NCBI RefSeq assembly: GCF_900142265.1
Contig: NZ_FRAH01000011.1
Location: 1 to 64,000 of the forward strand
DNA: 64,000 bases
From: Anaerotignum lactatifermentans DSM 14214
GTDB taxonomy: Bacteria; Bacillota; Clostridia; Lachnospirales; Anaerotignaceae
Reading direction: 5' to 3'
Shown here one piece after another: positions 9,612-16,599 of this stretch. Positions within the stretch are counted from its first letter, which is position 1; the number at the start of each line of letters is the position of its first letter. The notes beneath the pieces were generated by a model. It saw nothing but the letters and a program-made list of their open reading frames with translations, did no database searches and was not told the DNA's origin. The position numbers were made by a program, and so were the translations under genes.

Positions 9612-9917
9612 ATGAAAACCTTTGAGAAGGTGTTGGAGATTTTTCGTGAGTATTTGGACTGTGATCTAGAGGAAGAAGTCCTCCCTTGTCGAGAAGGTTA
9701 TCTCCGCGTCACATGGAATGGAGATTCCCGCTACTGTGTGGATGGACTTCTCAGCCGGACACCGGACGAACTATTCGAGGTGCTGTTATCTGATTATCGC
9801 AGCTATGAGGAACTGCGGCTAACCAAAGGATGCCGAGAAGTGACGGAAGAAGATGAAAGACAGGCAGAAATTCTCTGTCAGAGCTTTCGGGAACGATGGA
9901 AGGAGGAAGAAAAATGA
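9612..9917 (+). CDS. Small acidic protein of unknown function (paralogue of the 14722 gene)
   Basis: This 101-residue protein is one I do not recognise as a named family. It opens with MKTFEKVLEIFREYLDCD and has an acidic, helical C-terminus. The protein encoded at 14722-15018 starts almost identically and has the same length and layout, so the element carries two diverged copies. A ribosome site (AAAGGAG) precedes ATG 9612. It overlaps the next gene by ATGA, so the two are probably co-expressed. Confidence 0.75.
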   Translation: MKTFEKVLEIFREYLDCDLEEEVLPCREGYLRVTWNGDSRYCVDGLLSRTPDELFEVLLSDYRSYEELRLTKGCREVTEEDERQAEILCQSFRERWKEEEK

Positions 9918-10225
9918 GGGCGATCTGGTTCATTCTGAAACTGCCGTTGAAGATTTTAATGGCTCCGGTGATTCTGTCGCTGACCCTGTTCGTCTGGATT
10001 TGTGTGGGGATTGTCTATGTCTCCGGTTTGGTGCTGGGGCTTATCAGCATGGTGGTTGCCCTGCTGGGTGTGGCAGTTCTGATTACTTACTCCTTGCAAA
10101 ACGGCATTATCCTGCTGGTGATAGCATTTCTCATTAGTCCCTATGGTTTGCCAATGGCTGCAATCTGGCTACTGGGCAAGGTACAGGACTTGAAGTTTAT
10201 CATTCAAGATTTGGTTTATGGATAA
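9914..10225 (+). CDS. Small membrane protein, CD1845-like
   Basis: The protein has 103 residues, starting MRAIWFILKLPLKILMAPVIL. It is mostly hydrophobic with about three membrane segments. The start and composition resemble small membrane proteins annotated as the CD1845 family in Clostridioides conjugative elements. The role is unknown, possibly in the mating apparatus or as a regulator of it. I chose ATG 9914 because GGAAGGAGGAAG lies just upstream and the start overlaps the previous stop (ATGA). An upstream ATG at 9896 in the same frame has poorer support. Confidence 0.7.
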   Translation: MRAIWFILKLPLKILMAPVILSLTLFVWICVGIVYVSGLVLGLISMVVALLGVAVLITYSLQNGIILLVIAFLISPYGLPMAAIWLLGKVQDLKFIIQDLVYG

Positions 10226-10229
10226 TATG

Positions 10230-10260
10230 AAAACCTCCGACGAATTTCGTCGGAGGTTTT
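10230..10260. terminator. Bidirectional terminator between convergent genes
   Basis: A perfect inverted repeat (AAAACCTCCGACGAA and its complement) is flanked by A and T runs. It serves the small membrane protein on + and the XRE gene on -. Confidence 0.85.
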
Positions 10261-10507
10261 ATGGTTCTAGGTTATCTTCTTGAAAAAGCGGCGATGCAAA
10301 AAAGGTATCTATCCCAATCCCCATTCCTTGGCACATCTCATGAATGATCCGTAGCTTAACCGAATCATACGAGCAGTTGATGACATTTCCAATCGTAGAC
10401 TTGGGAACACCGCTTTTCATATACAGTTGATATTGTGTCATTTTTCTTTCATCTAGTAATTCTAACAGACGTTTGCTTACCGCCTCGTTTAGCTTCATTC
10501 TATACAC
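10259..10507 (-). CDS. XRE-family HTH repressor, small
   Basis: The protein has 82 residues. A helix-turn-helix spans roughly residues 13-60 (LLDERKMTQYQLYMKSGVPKSTIGNVIN), with a short C-terminal tail. It probably binds as a dimer. It is divergent from the SLOG-fold gene, and the 111-bp gap between them carries a 16-base direct repeat that is its likely operator pair, so I infer that it controls itself and the neighbour. The start could also be the ATG at 10498 (MKLNEAV...). Confidence 0.85.
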   Translation of the reverse strand: MYRMKLNEAVSKRLLELLDERKMTQYQLYMKSGVPKSTIGNVINCSYDSVKLRIIHEMCQGMGIGIDTFFASPLFQEDNLEP

Positions 10508-10510
10508 CGC

Positions 10511-10576
10511 CCCTGTGACTGTACTATATTTAGTATATGGGCAGTTTTGCTAAAATTGGTCCCTGTACCTGTACTA
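10511..10576. promoter_or_regulatory. Candidate operator pair in the XRE/SLOG divergent region
   Basis: CCCTGTGACTGTACTA at 10511-10526 and CCCTGTACCTGTACTA at 10561-10576 differ at two of 16 positions and lie exactly 50 bp apart. The first runs into TACTATATTTAGTA, itself an inverted repeat. Two same-face sites between divergent genes suggest repressor binding. Confidence 0.55.
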
Positions 10577-10618
10577 ATAGAGCTATTTGCAGTATGATGG
10601 TAATAGGGGTGCCATCGT

Positions 10619-11056
10619 ATGAACGTAACTTTTTGTGGCCATTCGCAAATCACAAAGGCAGACAATATTGCGAATTGGCTTCGCAATGTAACACAAGACC
10701 TAATTGAGCAAGGAGCAACAACTTTTTATCTTGGAGGATATGGAGAGTTCGACAGTTTAGCAGCGTCTATTTTACGGGAACAAAAGAAAAAGTATCCGCA
10801 AATCGAGCTGGTTCTTGTATTGGCATATTTGAACACTGGCCGGGATGTTTCTGGCTATGACAGTACCGTGTATCCACCGCTGGAAAACGTACCGCGCCGT
10901 TTTTCGATTTCTCATAGAAATCGCTGGATGGTAGAGTCCGCCGATGTAGTGGTGGCCTATGTTCTCCATGATTGGGGCGGAGCAGCCACAACGTTACGGT
11001 GTGCCAAACAGAAAAAGAAGCAGATTATTTCATATCGTGATGAAATGGGCAGCTGA
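10619..11056 (+). CDS. SLOG-superfamily nucleotide-binding protein
   Basis: This 145-residue protein looks like a Rossmann-like SLOG domain (DUF1273/LOG relatives). It opens with MNVTFCGHSQI, has a glycine-rich stretch in YLGGYGEFDSLAA, and ends with DVVVAYVLHDWGGAATTLRCAK, the usual pattern where a strand and glycine turn bind a nucleotide. SLOG proteins bind nucleotides or nucleotide-derived ligands and often sit in defence or mobile-element contexts. Here it is divergent from an XRE repressor and upstream of the AbiE pair. The ligand cannot be told from sequence. Start ATG 10619 has only a weak upstream AGGGGTGC. Confidence 0.75.
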   Translation: MNVTFCGHSQITKADNIANWLRNVTQDLIEQGATTFYLGGYGEFDSLAASILREQKKKYPQIELVLVLAYLNTGRDVSGYDSTVYPPLENVPRRFSISHRNRWMVESADVVVAYVLHDWGGAATTLRCAKQKKKQIISYRDEMGS

Positions 11057-11139
11057 GGTTGTCTATTTTGCTGCCACTTCATATTTCCAAAACTGTTGAA
11101 CGTTAAGCTGTCGGTAAAATTATGCCGAATTTTCATCAC

Positions 11140-11168
11140 TTTACTTTTGAACTAATATTGCTTATAAT
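11140..11168 (+). promoter_or_regulatory. Promoter of the abiE operon
   Basis: TTTACT (11140-11145), a 17-bp spacer and a perfect TATAAT (11163-11168) lie 24 bp before the GTG start of abiEi. Confidence 0.65.
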
Positions 11169-11192
11169 ATTAGTGTGAAAGGAAGTGGTACG

Positions 11193-11786
11193 GTGGGACA
11201 ATTTGAACAGCTGGATCAGCTGCTGGAAACACAGGATGGGATGCTGCGAACAGCTCAAGTAGTATCTGCTGGTATTTCTAAGCCTGTTTTTTATGATTAT
11301 GTGCACTCACGGGAATTGGAGCGGGTCGCGCATGGAATTTATCTTTCCAAGGATGCCTGGGTCGATGCCATGTACTTACTTCATCTGCGGGTCGAACAGG
11401 CAGTGTTTTCCCATGAGACAGCTTTATTTTTTCACGATCTGACAGACCGCGAGCCGCTGGAATATACGGTCACAGTCAAGACCGGATATAATCCCTCCAA
11501 GCTGAAAGCAGAGGGCGTACAGGTATTCACCATTAAGGCGGAACTGCATGGGGTGGGCCTGACAACGGCTCAGACACCATTTGGGCATACAGTTCCTGTC
11601 TATGACCTGGAGCGCACCATCTGCGACCTGCTCCGCAGCAGGAACAACATGGAGATGCAGACTTTTCAAGGGGCATTAAAGATGTATGCCAGAAGAAAAG
11701 ACAAAGACCTGCGGACATTGATGCGGTATGCCGGTATGTTCCGGGTAGAAAAAATTCTGCGGCAGTATTTGGAGGTGCTTTTATGA
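11193..11786 (+). CDS. abiEi: AbiEi-type antitoxin / transcriptional autorepressor
   Basis: The protein has about 197 residues. It has the N-terminal winged-helix opening typical of AbiEi (QLLETQDGMLRTAQVVSAGISKPVFYDYV, then LERVAHGIYLSKDAW) and the C-terminal AbiEi domain (VFSHETALFFHDLTDREP, VYDLERTICDLLR). AbiEi represses its own operon and counteracts AbiEii in a type IV toxin-antitoxin system that aborts phage infection. I prefer GTG 11193 (VGQFEQLDQ) because AGGAAG sits about 8 bases upstream. GTG 11175 in the same frame lies almost on the -10 box. It overlaps abiEii by ATGA. Confidence 0.9.
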   Translation: MGQFEQLDQLLETQDGMLRTAQVVSAGISKPVFYDYVHSRELERVAHGIYLSKDAWVDAMYLLHLRVEQAVFSHETALFFHDLTDREPLEYTVTVKTGYNPSKLKAEGVQVFTIKAELHGVGLTTAQTPFGHTVPVYDLERTICDLLRSRNNMEMQTFQGALKMYARRKDKDLRTLMRYAGMFRVEKILRQYLEVLL

Positions 11787-12637
11787 TAAAAACAGCAAGG
11801 CAGTTGAAGGATCTGATCCGCAATCTTTCCAGAAAAAAATCTGCGGACGCCCAGCTCTTGATGCGGAACTACATGATGGAGCGTTTTCTGGAGCGTATCT
11901 CCCTTTCTGAATATCGTGACAAATTTATTCTGAAAGGCGGTATGCTGGTAGCGGCTATGGTTGGTCTGGATGCCCGTTCCACGATGGATTTGGACGCTAC
12001 TGTAAAAGGAGCCAATGTCAATGTGGAGGACATAGAGAATTTGATTTCCGCTATTGTGAGTGTCCCGCTTGATGATGGCGTCAAATTCCAGCTGAAAAGT
12101 ATTTCGGAGATTATGGATGAGGCGGAATATCCGGGGATTCGCGTAAATATGACTACAACCTTTGACGGTGTGGTGACGCCTTTGAAGATTGACATTTCCA
12201 CAGGGGATGCCATTACCCCCAGGGAGATCCGCTACTCTTTCAAGCTGATGCTGGAAGATCGCTCCATTGATATTTGGGCGTACAATCTGGAAACGGTTCT
12301 GGCCGAAAAGCTGGAAACGATCATTACCAGAACTACCACCAACACCCGCATGAGAGATTTCTATGACATTTATATTCTGGAACAGCTGCATGGGAATACA
12401 TTGGACCCTCAGATTCTCCATGATGCGCTGCGGGCCACTGCTCACAAACGCGGGACAGAACGACATCTTGCAGAAGCTGCCGAAGTTTTTGAGGAAGTGG
12501 AGAACAGCTCGGTTATGCAGAAACTTTGGGAATCGTACCGCAAAAAATTTTCCTATGCGGCAGATCTGGAGTGGAACATCATCATGGGGGCGGTGCGCAG
12601 TTTATACGCTCTCAGTGAAAAGGAATCGAGCCTATGA
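11783..12637 (+). CDS. abiEii: AbiEii-type nucleotidyltransferase toxin
   Basis: The protein has 284 residues. Near residues 50-75 the sequence KFILKGGMLVAAMVGLDARSTMDLDATVKG contains the GG...D-x-D core of the nucleotidyltransferase fold that defines AbiEii/AbiGii toxins. ETVLAEKLETIITR in the middle is another family signature. AbiEii toxins transfer nucleotides to a cellular target to stop growth during phage infection. It is translationally coupled to abiEi (ATGA), and its own stop overlaps the start of a zinc-ribbon gene. The pair looks intact, so the cassette is probably functional. Confidence 0.9.
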   Translation: MIKTARQLKDLIRNLSRKKSADAQLLMRNYMMERFLERISLSEYRDKFILKGGMLVAAMVGLDARSTMDLDATVKGANVNVEDIENLISAIVSVPLDDGVKFQLKSISEIMDEAEYPGIRVNMTTTFDGVVTPLKIDISTGDAITPREIRYSFKLMLEDRSIDIWAYNLETVLAEKLETIITRTTTNTRMRDFYDIYILEQLHGNTLDPQILHDALRATAHKRGTERHLAEAAEVFEEVENSSVMQKLWESYRKKFSYAADLEWNIIMGAVRSLYALSEKESSL

Positions 12638-12966
12638 AGAAGCACGGCCATTATTGTAAAGTCTGCGGAGAATATAAGGCTAATGAAAAATTTTCCGGCA
12701 AAGGTCATGCGGCGCACGTCTGTAAATCCTGTGCTTCTTTGCCGCCGGAGAAGCAAGCGGAGCAAATGACAATAAACCGCTTGCTGAATCTCCCATGGAG
12801 ATTATCAAAGGAGCAGATTTCCTGGCTGAAGAACCGAATGAAAGATAAGCGCCGGGAAGTTCGTGCGCTGGCAAAAGAACAATACGAGATGAGGTTTCCT
12901 CCGAAGCGGTTAGAGGACATCGAGGACAATTTTGATTTTCTCGATGAGGACGATTTAATAGAATAA
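12634..12966 (+). CDS. Zinc-ribbon protein coupled to AbiE
   Basis: This 110-residue protein has two CxxC pairs (C8, C11, C30, C33) that should bind one zinc ion. A basic helical region (RMKDKRREVRALAKEQYEMRF) and an acidic tail (DNFDFLDEDDLIE) follow. I do not recognise a named family. Its ATG overlaps the abiEii stop (ATGA) and a terminator follows its own stop, so it is the third gene of the abiE operon rather than a chance neighbour. The DNA- or RNA-binding look suggests an accessory or regulatory role, but that is inference. Confidence 0.75.
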   Translation: MKKHGHYCKVCGEYKANEKFSGKGHAAHVCKSCASLPPEKQAEQMTINRLLNLPWRLSKEQISWLKNRMKDKRREVRALAKEQYEMRFPPKRLEDIEDNFDFLDEDDLIE

Positions 12967-12972
12967 CAAAAG

Positions 12973-13002
12973 CGGTCTGCACCATGCAGGCCGTTTCTTT
13001 TT
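12973..13002 (+). terminator. Terminator of the abiE operon
   Basis: Arms 12973-12980 and 12986-12993 (8 bp, one G-T pair, loop ACCAT) are followed by a T-rich run. The relaxase ribosome site starts directly afterwards. Confidence 0.75.
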
Positions 13003-13021
13003 TGGAAAGGAGGTCTCCCTT

Positions 13022-14437
13022 ATGGCAACCACACGCATCATGCCGCTGCATATCGGCAAGGGTCGGACTGAGAGCCGTGCCATCAGCGATATTATTGACT
13101 ATGTGGCAAATCCCCAAAAGACCGACAACGGAAAATTGATTACCAGCTATGGATGTGACAGCCGCACTGCTGATGCAGAGTTTCTGTTGGCAAAGCGGCA
13201 GTATATTGCCGCCACCGGACGAGTGCGCGGTACAGATGATGTGATCGCCTACCATGTGCGCCAGTCGTTCAGGCCCGGAGAGATCACACCGGAGGAAGCC
13301 AACCGGCTGGGCATAGAATTTGCCAGGCGGTTCACCAAAGGCAATCATTCCTTTGTGGTCTGCACCCACATCGACAAATCGCATATTCATAATCACATCA
13401 TCTGGTCGGCGGTCAATATGGATTGTGACCGGAAGTTCCGTAACTTTTGGGGAAGCACCAGAGCTGTTCGACGTTTAAGTGACACCATTTGTATCGAGAA
13501 CGGACTATCCATTGTGGAGAACCCCAAGCCCCACGGAAAAAGCTACAACAAGTGGCTGGGCGAACAAGCCAAGCCCTCCCATCGGGAACAGCTACGGGTG
13601 ATGATTGACCGGGCGCTGGAGCAAAAGCCAGCAGACTTTGACACACTTCTGCAACTGCTTTCCGAGATGGGCTGCGAGGTATCTCGGCGCGGGAAAGCAA
13701 TCCGCCTTAAAGCTCCCGGCTGGAAGAATGTAGCCCGTATGGATGACAAGCTGGGAGCCGGGTACAGCGAAACAGAAATCCGTGCGGTGCTGGCTGGAGA
13801 AAAGCAGCACACGCCCCGCAAGAAATCCACCGTGCAGCCGGAGCCACCCAAGGTCAATTTGCTGGTGGATATTCAGGCAAAATTGCAGGCCGGGAAAGGT
13901 GCTGGATATGCACGCTGGGCCAAGGTTTTTAACTTAAAACAGATGGCGCAGACCGTGAATTTTCTTACCGAACATCACCTACTGGACTATACAGAGCTGG
14001 AAGAAAAAGCGGTGGCGGCTACCGCCCATCACAATGAGCTGTCAGCGCAGATTAAGGCGACGGAGAAACGCATGGCAGAGATCGCCGTCCTGCGTACCCA
14101 TATCGTTAATTATGCCAAGACCCGCGAGACCTATGTTGCCTATCGCAAGGCCGGTTATTCCCGAAAATTTCGGGAGGAACATGAGCAAGAAATTCTGCTC
14201 CATCAGGCGGCAAAAAATGCCTTTGATGAGATGGGAGTGAAGAAGCTGCCCAAGGTCAAAGACCTGCAATCTGAGTATGCCAAACTGCTGGAGGAAAAGA
14301 AGAAAACCTACGCCGAGTACCGGCGTTCCCGTGAGGAAATGCGGGAACTTTTGACGGCAAAGGCCAATGTGGATCGGCTGCTGAAAATGGATGAGGAACA
14401 GAAAAAAGAACAAGAAAAAGACCACGGCCAGCGGTAA
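13022..14437 (+). CDS. mobA: Relaxase / mobilization nuclease (MobA/VirD2-like)
   Basis: The protein has 471 residues. The N-terminal relaxase domain carries a likely catalytic tyrosine at 27 (DIIDYVANP) and the metal-binding histidine cluster H116, H121, H123, H125 (CTHIDKSHIHNH), the usual three-histidine motif of PF03432 relaxases. These nick one strand at oriT and lead it into the recipient. The C-terminal third is charged and helical (coiled coil), ending in a lysine/glutamate-rich tail. GGAAAGGAGGTC precedes ATG 13022. The separation from mobC by the accessory block is unusual. Confidence 0.9.
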   Translation: MATTRIMPLHIGKGRTESRAISDIIDYVANPQKTDNGKLITSYGCDSRTADAEFLLAKRQYIAATGRVRGTDDVIAYHVRQSFRPGEITPEEANRLGIEFARRFTKGNHSFVVCTHIDKSHIHNHIIWSAVNMDCDRKFRNFWGSTRAVRRLSDTICIENGLSIVENPKPHGKSYNKWLGEQAKPSHREQLRVMIDRALEQKPADFDTLLQLLSEMGCEVSRRGKAIRLKAPGWKNVARMDDKLGAGYSETEIRAVLAGEKQHTPRKKSTVQPEPPKVNLLVDIQAKLQAGKGAGYARWAKVFNLKQMAQTVNFLTEHHLLDYTELEEKAVAATAHHNELSAQIKATEKRMAEIAVLRTHIVNYAKTRETYVAYRKAGYSRKFREEHEQEILLHQAAKNAFDEMGVKKLPKVKDLQSEYAKLLEEKKKTYAEYRRSREEMRELLTAKANVDRLLKMDEEQKKEQEKDHGQR

Positions 14438-14454
14438 GCCGGTCATGGTCATAA

Positions 14455-14567
14455 GCGTCCATCGGACGCGTAGCCGCAGAATGAAATTCTGCGTTCAAAG
14501 GGGCTTGGGGGCGCTGCCCTCAACAAGCAAAGCAGAGGGGGAAATCACGTCAGGATTTTTCCCTCTG
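14455..14567 (+). other. Cluster of inverted repeats after the relaxase (oriT or RNA structure candidate)
   Basis: Three stems follow the relaxase stop: 14455-14460/14464-14469 (loop ATC), 14475-14482/14486-14493 (loop GAA) and a 13-bp stem 14533-14545/14555-14567. The third has no T run, so it is a weak terminator. Mobile elements often place oriT hairpins beside mobilization genes, but no nick site can be recognised by eye. Nothing else is seen in 14438-14721. Confidence 0.4.
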
Positions 14568-14721
14568 TGGGCCGAGTGTATTAACACCGGCATTGCTTGC
14601 CACTTTTGTTCGCAAACAATATCCGTATCCTTTACACGATGATTTACTTTTATTATCATAGTCGTAATAAGTATATAAACTACTTACATATAAGCACCTA
14701 AAATATGAAAGGGCTGATAAA

Positions 14722-15018
14722 ATGATGACCTTTGAAAAGGTTTTAGAAGTATTCAACGATTACCTAAATAAAGATAGTGTTTTGGAGGTGGTGAACACTA
14801 AGCGAGGATACACCGTTATGATTTGGGATGAAAAAGATGAGCAATGGTTTGGTGTGGAACATTGCAAAGCCCCCGAGCTTTTACGGGATGCCTTACTTGA
14901 TGGCTATCGTGATTTTTTAGAGCAACAACTTACTCATAACCGCAGGAGTTTAACCGAAACAGAAATCTTAGATATTCAAAACCGATGTGAACAGCTTTAT
15001 GATTTGTGTGGAGAATAA
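14722..15018 (+). CDS. Small protein of unknown function (paralogue of the 9612 gene)
   Basis: The protein has 98 residues. It opens MTFEKVLEVFNDYLNKD and has an aromatic middle (MIWDEKDEQWFGVEHC). The opening matches the 9612-9917 protein almost residue for residue, and both have about the same length, so they are paralogues. The DNA here is clearly more AT-rich, in line with the following bacitracin cassette, which suggests a separate origin. The start could be either of two adjacent ATG codons (14722 or 14725). A terminator follows. Confidence 0.7.
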   Translation: MMTFEKVLEVFNDYLNKDSVLEVVNTKRGYTVMIWDEKDEQWFGVEHCKAPELLRDALLDGYRDFLEQQLTHNRRSLTETEILDIQNRCEQLYDLCGE

Positions 15019-15030
15019 AAAAATAACCTA

Positions 15031-15067
15031 AAAAGTGCGATAGCCTGTGTAGGTGTCGCACTTTTTT
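15031..15067. terminator. Terminator between convergent genes
   Basis: AAAAGTGCGA (15031-15040) pairs with TCGCACTTTT (15056-15065) and T's follow. The A run on the left makes it usable from both sides. Confidence 0.8.
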
Positions 15068-15098
15068 CAGTTGGCTTGGCTTACGAAAACAGCGTTAA

Positions 15099-15452
15099 TT
15101 ATTCCGCAGTTTCTCTTGCCTTTTTCAAGCCTTGAGCCGTAGCTTCCATCACGATAAGCTCCTTTTCTTCCATATCATTCAACAGTACATCAACTTGTTT
15201 GCGGCGATTGTTGTCGCCATCTTCATTGCATGGAAAAAAGAACTGGTCTACAGAGATGTCAAGCAAGGTAGTAATGAGATAAAATTTGTTAAGCCTTGGG
15301 TGCTGCCCCCTGTTCTCTATATACATAATAGAGCGTGGCGTAAGGTCTACCAGTTGGGCAAGATATTCCTGTGTCCACCCTTTTGCTTCCCGAGCTTTTT
15401 TTATCGCTATACCTAACGGCTTAAAATCAAGTTTTCTTTCATCTTGGTACAT
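15099..15452 (-). CDS. XRE-family HTH regulator
   Basis: The protein has 117 residues. An HTH_3-type helix-turn-helix lies near residues 10-68 (LGIAIKKAREAKGWTQEYLAQLVDLTPRSIMYIENRGQHPRLNKFYLITTLLDISVDQFFFP), followed by a basic linker and a helical C-terminus (MEEKELIVMEATAQGLKKARE) that could dimerise. It is divergent from the small HTH protein at 15618. I infer that it is a local repressor of the cargo region. Confidence 0.85.
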   Translation of the reverse strand: MYQDERKLDFKPLGIAIKKAREAKGWTQEYLAQLVDLTPRSIMYIENRGQHPRLNKFYLITTLLDISVDQFFFPCNEDGDNNRRKQVDVLLNDMEEKELIVMEATAQGLKKARETAE

Positions 15453-15617
15453 TTTAATATCATCCTATATCATTGTACATTTCGGGTGATGATATTTGAA
15501 CGAAGTATGATTTTATGTTTAGTAGTGTATAATTTCGTATTAGTGGAGAGAAACTTGCTATTATTCGTCATTCCGTATATAATAATTATATACTCTTTGC
15601 GAAAGGAAGTTGATATT

Positions 15618-15815
15618 ATGAATTACATTTCTGTGAAAGCCGCTTCTGAAAAATGGGGCATATCGGAAAGACGGATACAAAAATTATGTGAGGAAAATCG
15701 CATTGACGGAACTGAAAAATTTGGTCGTGCATGGATGATACCAAAAGATGCAGAAAAACCCGTTGATGGACGTATGAAAACAAGGAACAAACAGGAGGAG
15801 AATCATGGAATTTAA
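15618..15815 (+). CDS. Excisionase-like small HTH protein
   Basis: The protein has 65 residues, starting MNYISVKAASEKWGISERRIQKLCEENRIDG and then KFGRAWMIPKDAEKP. This is the MerR/excisionase winged-helix pattern common in Firmicute mobile DNA. GAAAGGAAGTT precedes ATG 15618, which I prefer over upstream in-frame starts that lie in the promoter region. Its end overlaps the start of bcrR by 11 bases, so the two are likely co-transcribed. Whether it has any part in bacitracin resistance is unknown. Confidence 0.75.
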   Translation: MNYISVKAASEKWGISERRIQKLCEENRIDGTEKFGRAWMIPKDAEKPVDGRMKTRNKQEENHGI

Positions 15816-16419
15816 TGAAAAGCTACAACAGCTTAGGACTGGAAAGAACTTAACGCAGGAACAACTTGCGGAGCAATTATATGTATCAAGAACAGCCATT
15901 TCAAAATGGGAAAGCGGCAAGGGTTACCCTAACATTGAGTCGCTCAAGTGTATTTCTAAATTCTTTTCTGTGACCATAGATGAACTGCTATCGGGCGAAG
16001 AACTGATTACACTTGCCGAAACTGAAAATCGTTCCAACTTGAAAAAAATTTACAGTTTCATTTATGGAATATTAGATATGATGGCGGTTACTTTTATACT
16101 TTTGCCGTTGTATGGTAACCTTGTTGACGGATATATTTATTCTGTCAATCTACTTTCATTTACAGACACTACCCCAATATATCTTGCAATCTATTGGATT
16201 GTTTTTATTGTTTTGATTGCACTTGGGATAGCGAAACTGATGTGTGTTTGTTTTGAAAAGGAATCATGGAGCAACATAATCACAAAATGCTCTCTCGTGC
16301 TGAGTACGCTTTTTATCTGCTTCTTAGCTGCGGCAAGACAACCCTATGTAACCGCCCTTATGTTTCTGCTATTTGTTGCTAAAATATTTGTCTGGATAAA
16401 GCAAACCCAAACAAAGTAA
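15805..16419 (+). CDS. bcrR: BcrR, membrane-bound bacitracin sensor and regulator
   Basis: The protein has 204 residues. The N-terminal XRE helix-turn-helix (residues 5-62, LTQEQLAEQLYVSRTAISKWESGKGYPNIESL) is fused to four predicted membrane segments, the architecture of the Enterococcus faecalis one-component sensor BcrR. I recognise the N-terminal half as near identical to that protein from memory. BcrR senses bacitracin at the membrane and activates bcrABD by binding two GACA-N7-TGTC repeats. Both repeats are present just downstream. The gene's own terminator hairpin contains the first of them. Confidence 0.93.
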   Translation: MEFNEKLQQLRTGKNLTQEQLAEQLYVSRTAISKWESGKGYPNIESLKCISKFFSVTIDELLSGEELITLAETENRSNLKKIYSFIYGILDMMAVTFILLPLYGNLVDGYIYSVNLLSFTDTTPIYLAIYWIVFIVLIALGIAKLMCVCFEKESWSNIITKCSLVLSTLFICFLAAARQPYVTALMFLLFVAKIFVWIKQTQTK

Positions 16420-16443
16420 AATGCCATAAACCCTTTAAAATAG

Positions 16444-16474
16444 GCTCTGACACGATAAGTGTCGGAGCTTTTTT
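16444..16474 (+). terminator. Terminator of bcrR containing BcrR operator 1
   Basis: GCTCTGACAC (16444-16453), loop GATAA and GTGTCGGAGC (16459-16468) form a 10-bp stem with one wobble. Six T's follow. The operator GACA-N7-TGTC at 16449-16463 lies inside it. Confidence 0.85.
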
Positions 16475-16495
16475 CGTGCTGACATCTATTGTGTC
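16449..16495. promoter_or_regulatory. BcrR operators O1 and O2
   Basis: There are two exact matches to the published BcrR site GACA(N7)TGTC, at 16449-16463 and 16481-16495. Their starts are 32 bp apart, about three helical turns, so both are on one face. They lie 105-150 bp upstream of bcrA. Confidence 0.88.
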
Positions 16496-16599
16496 GGCAT
16501 TGTGACGGTAGATTTCTTGGCTTCTATGCAATACTCGTGGATAATAAGATTGTGGTCAGCGAAAACAAGAACAGCAACCCACGGAAAGGAGAATCAAAT

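Noticed and set aside
16489-16599. Upstream extension of bcrA to the ATG at 16489
   Set aside because: It would start inside the second BcrR operator with no ribosome site. ATG 16600 has a good one and gives the known BcrA length.
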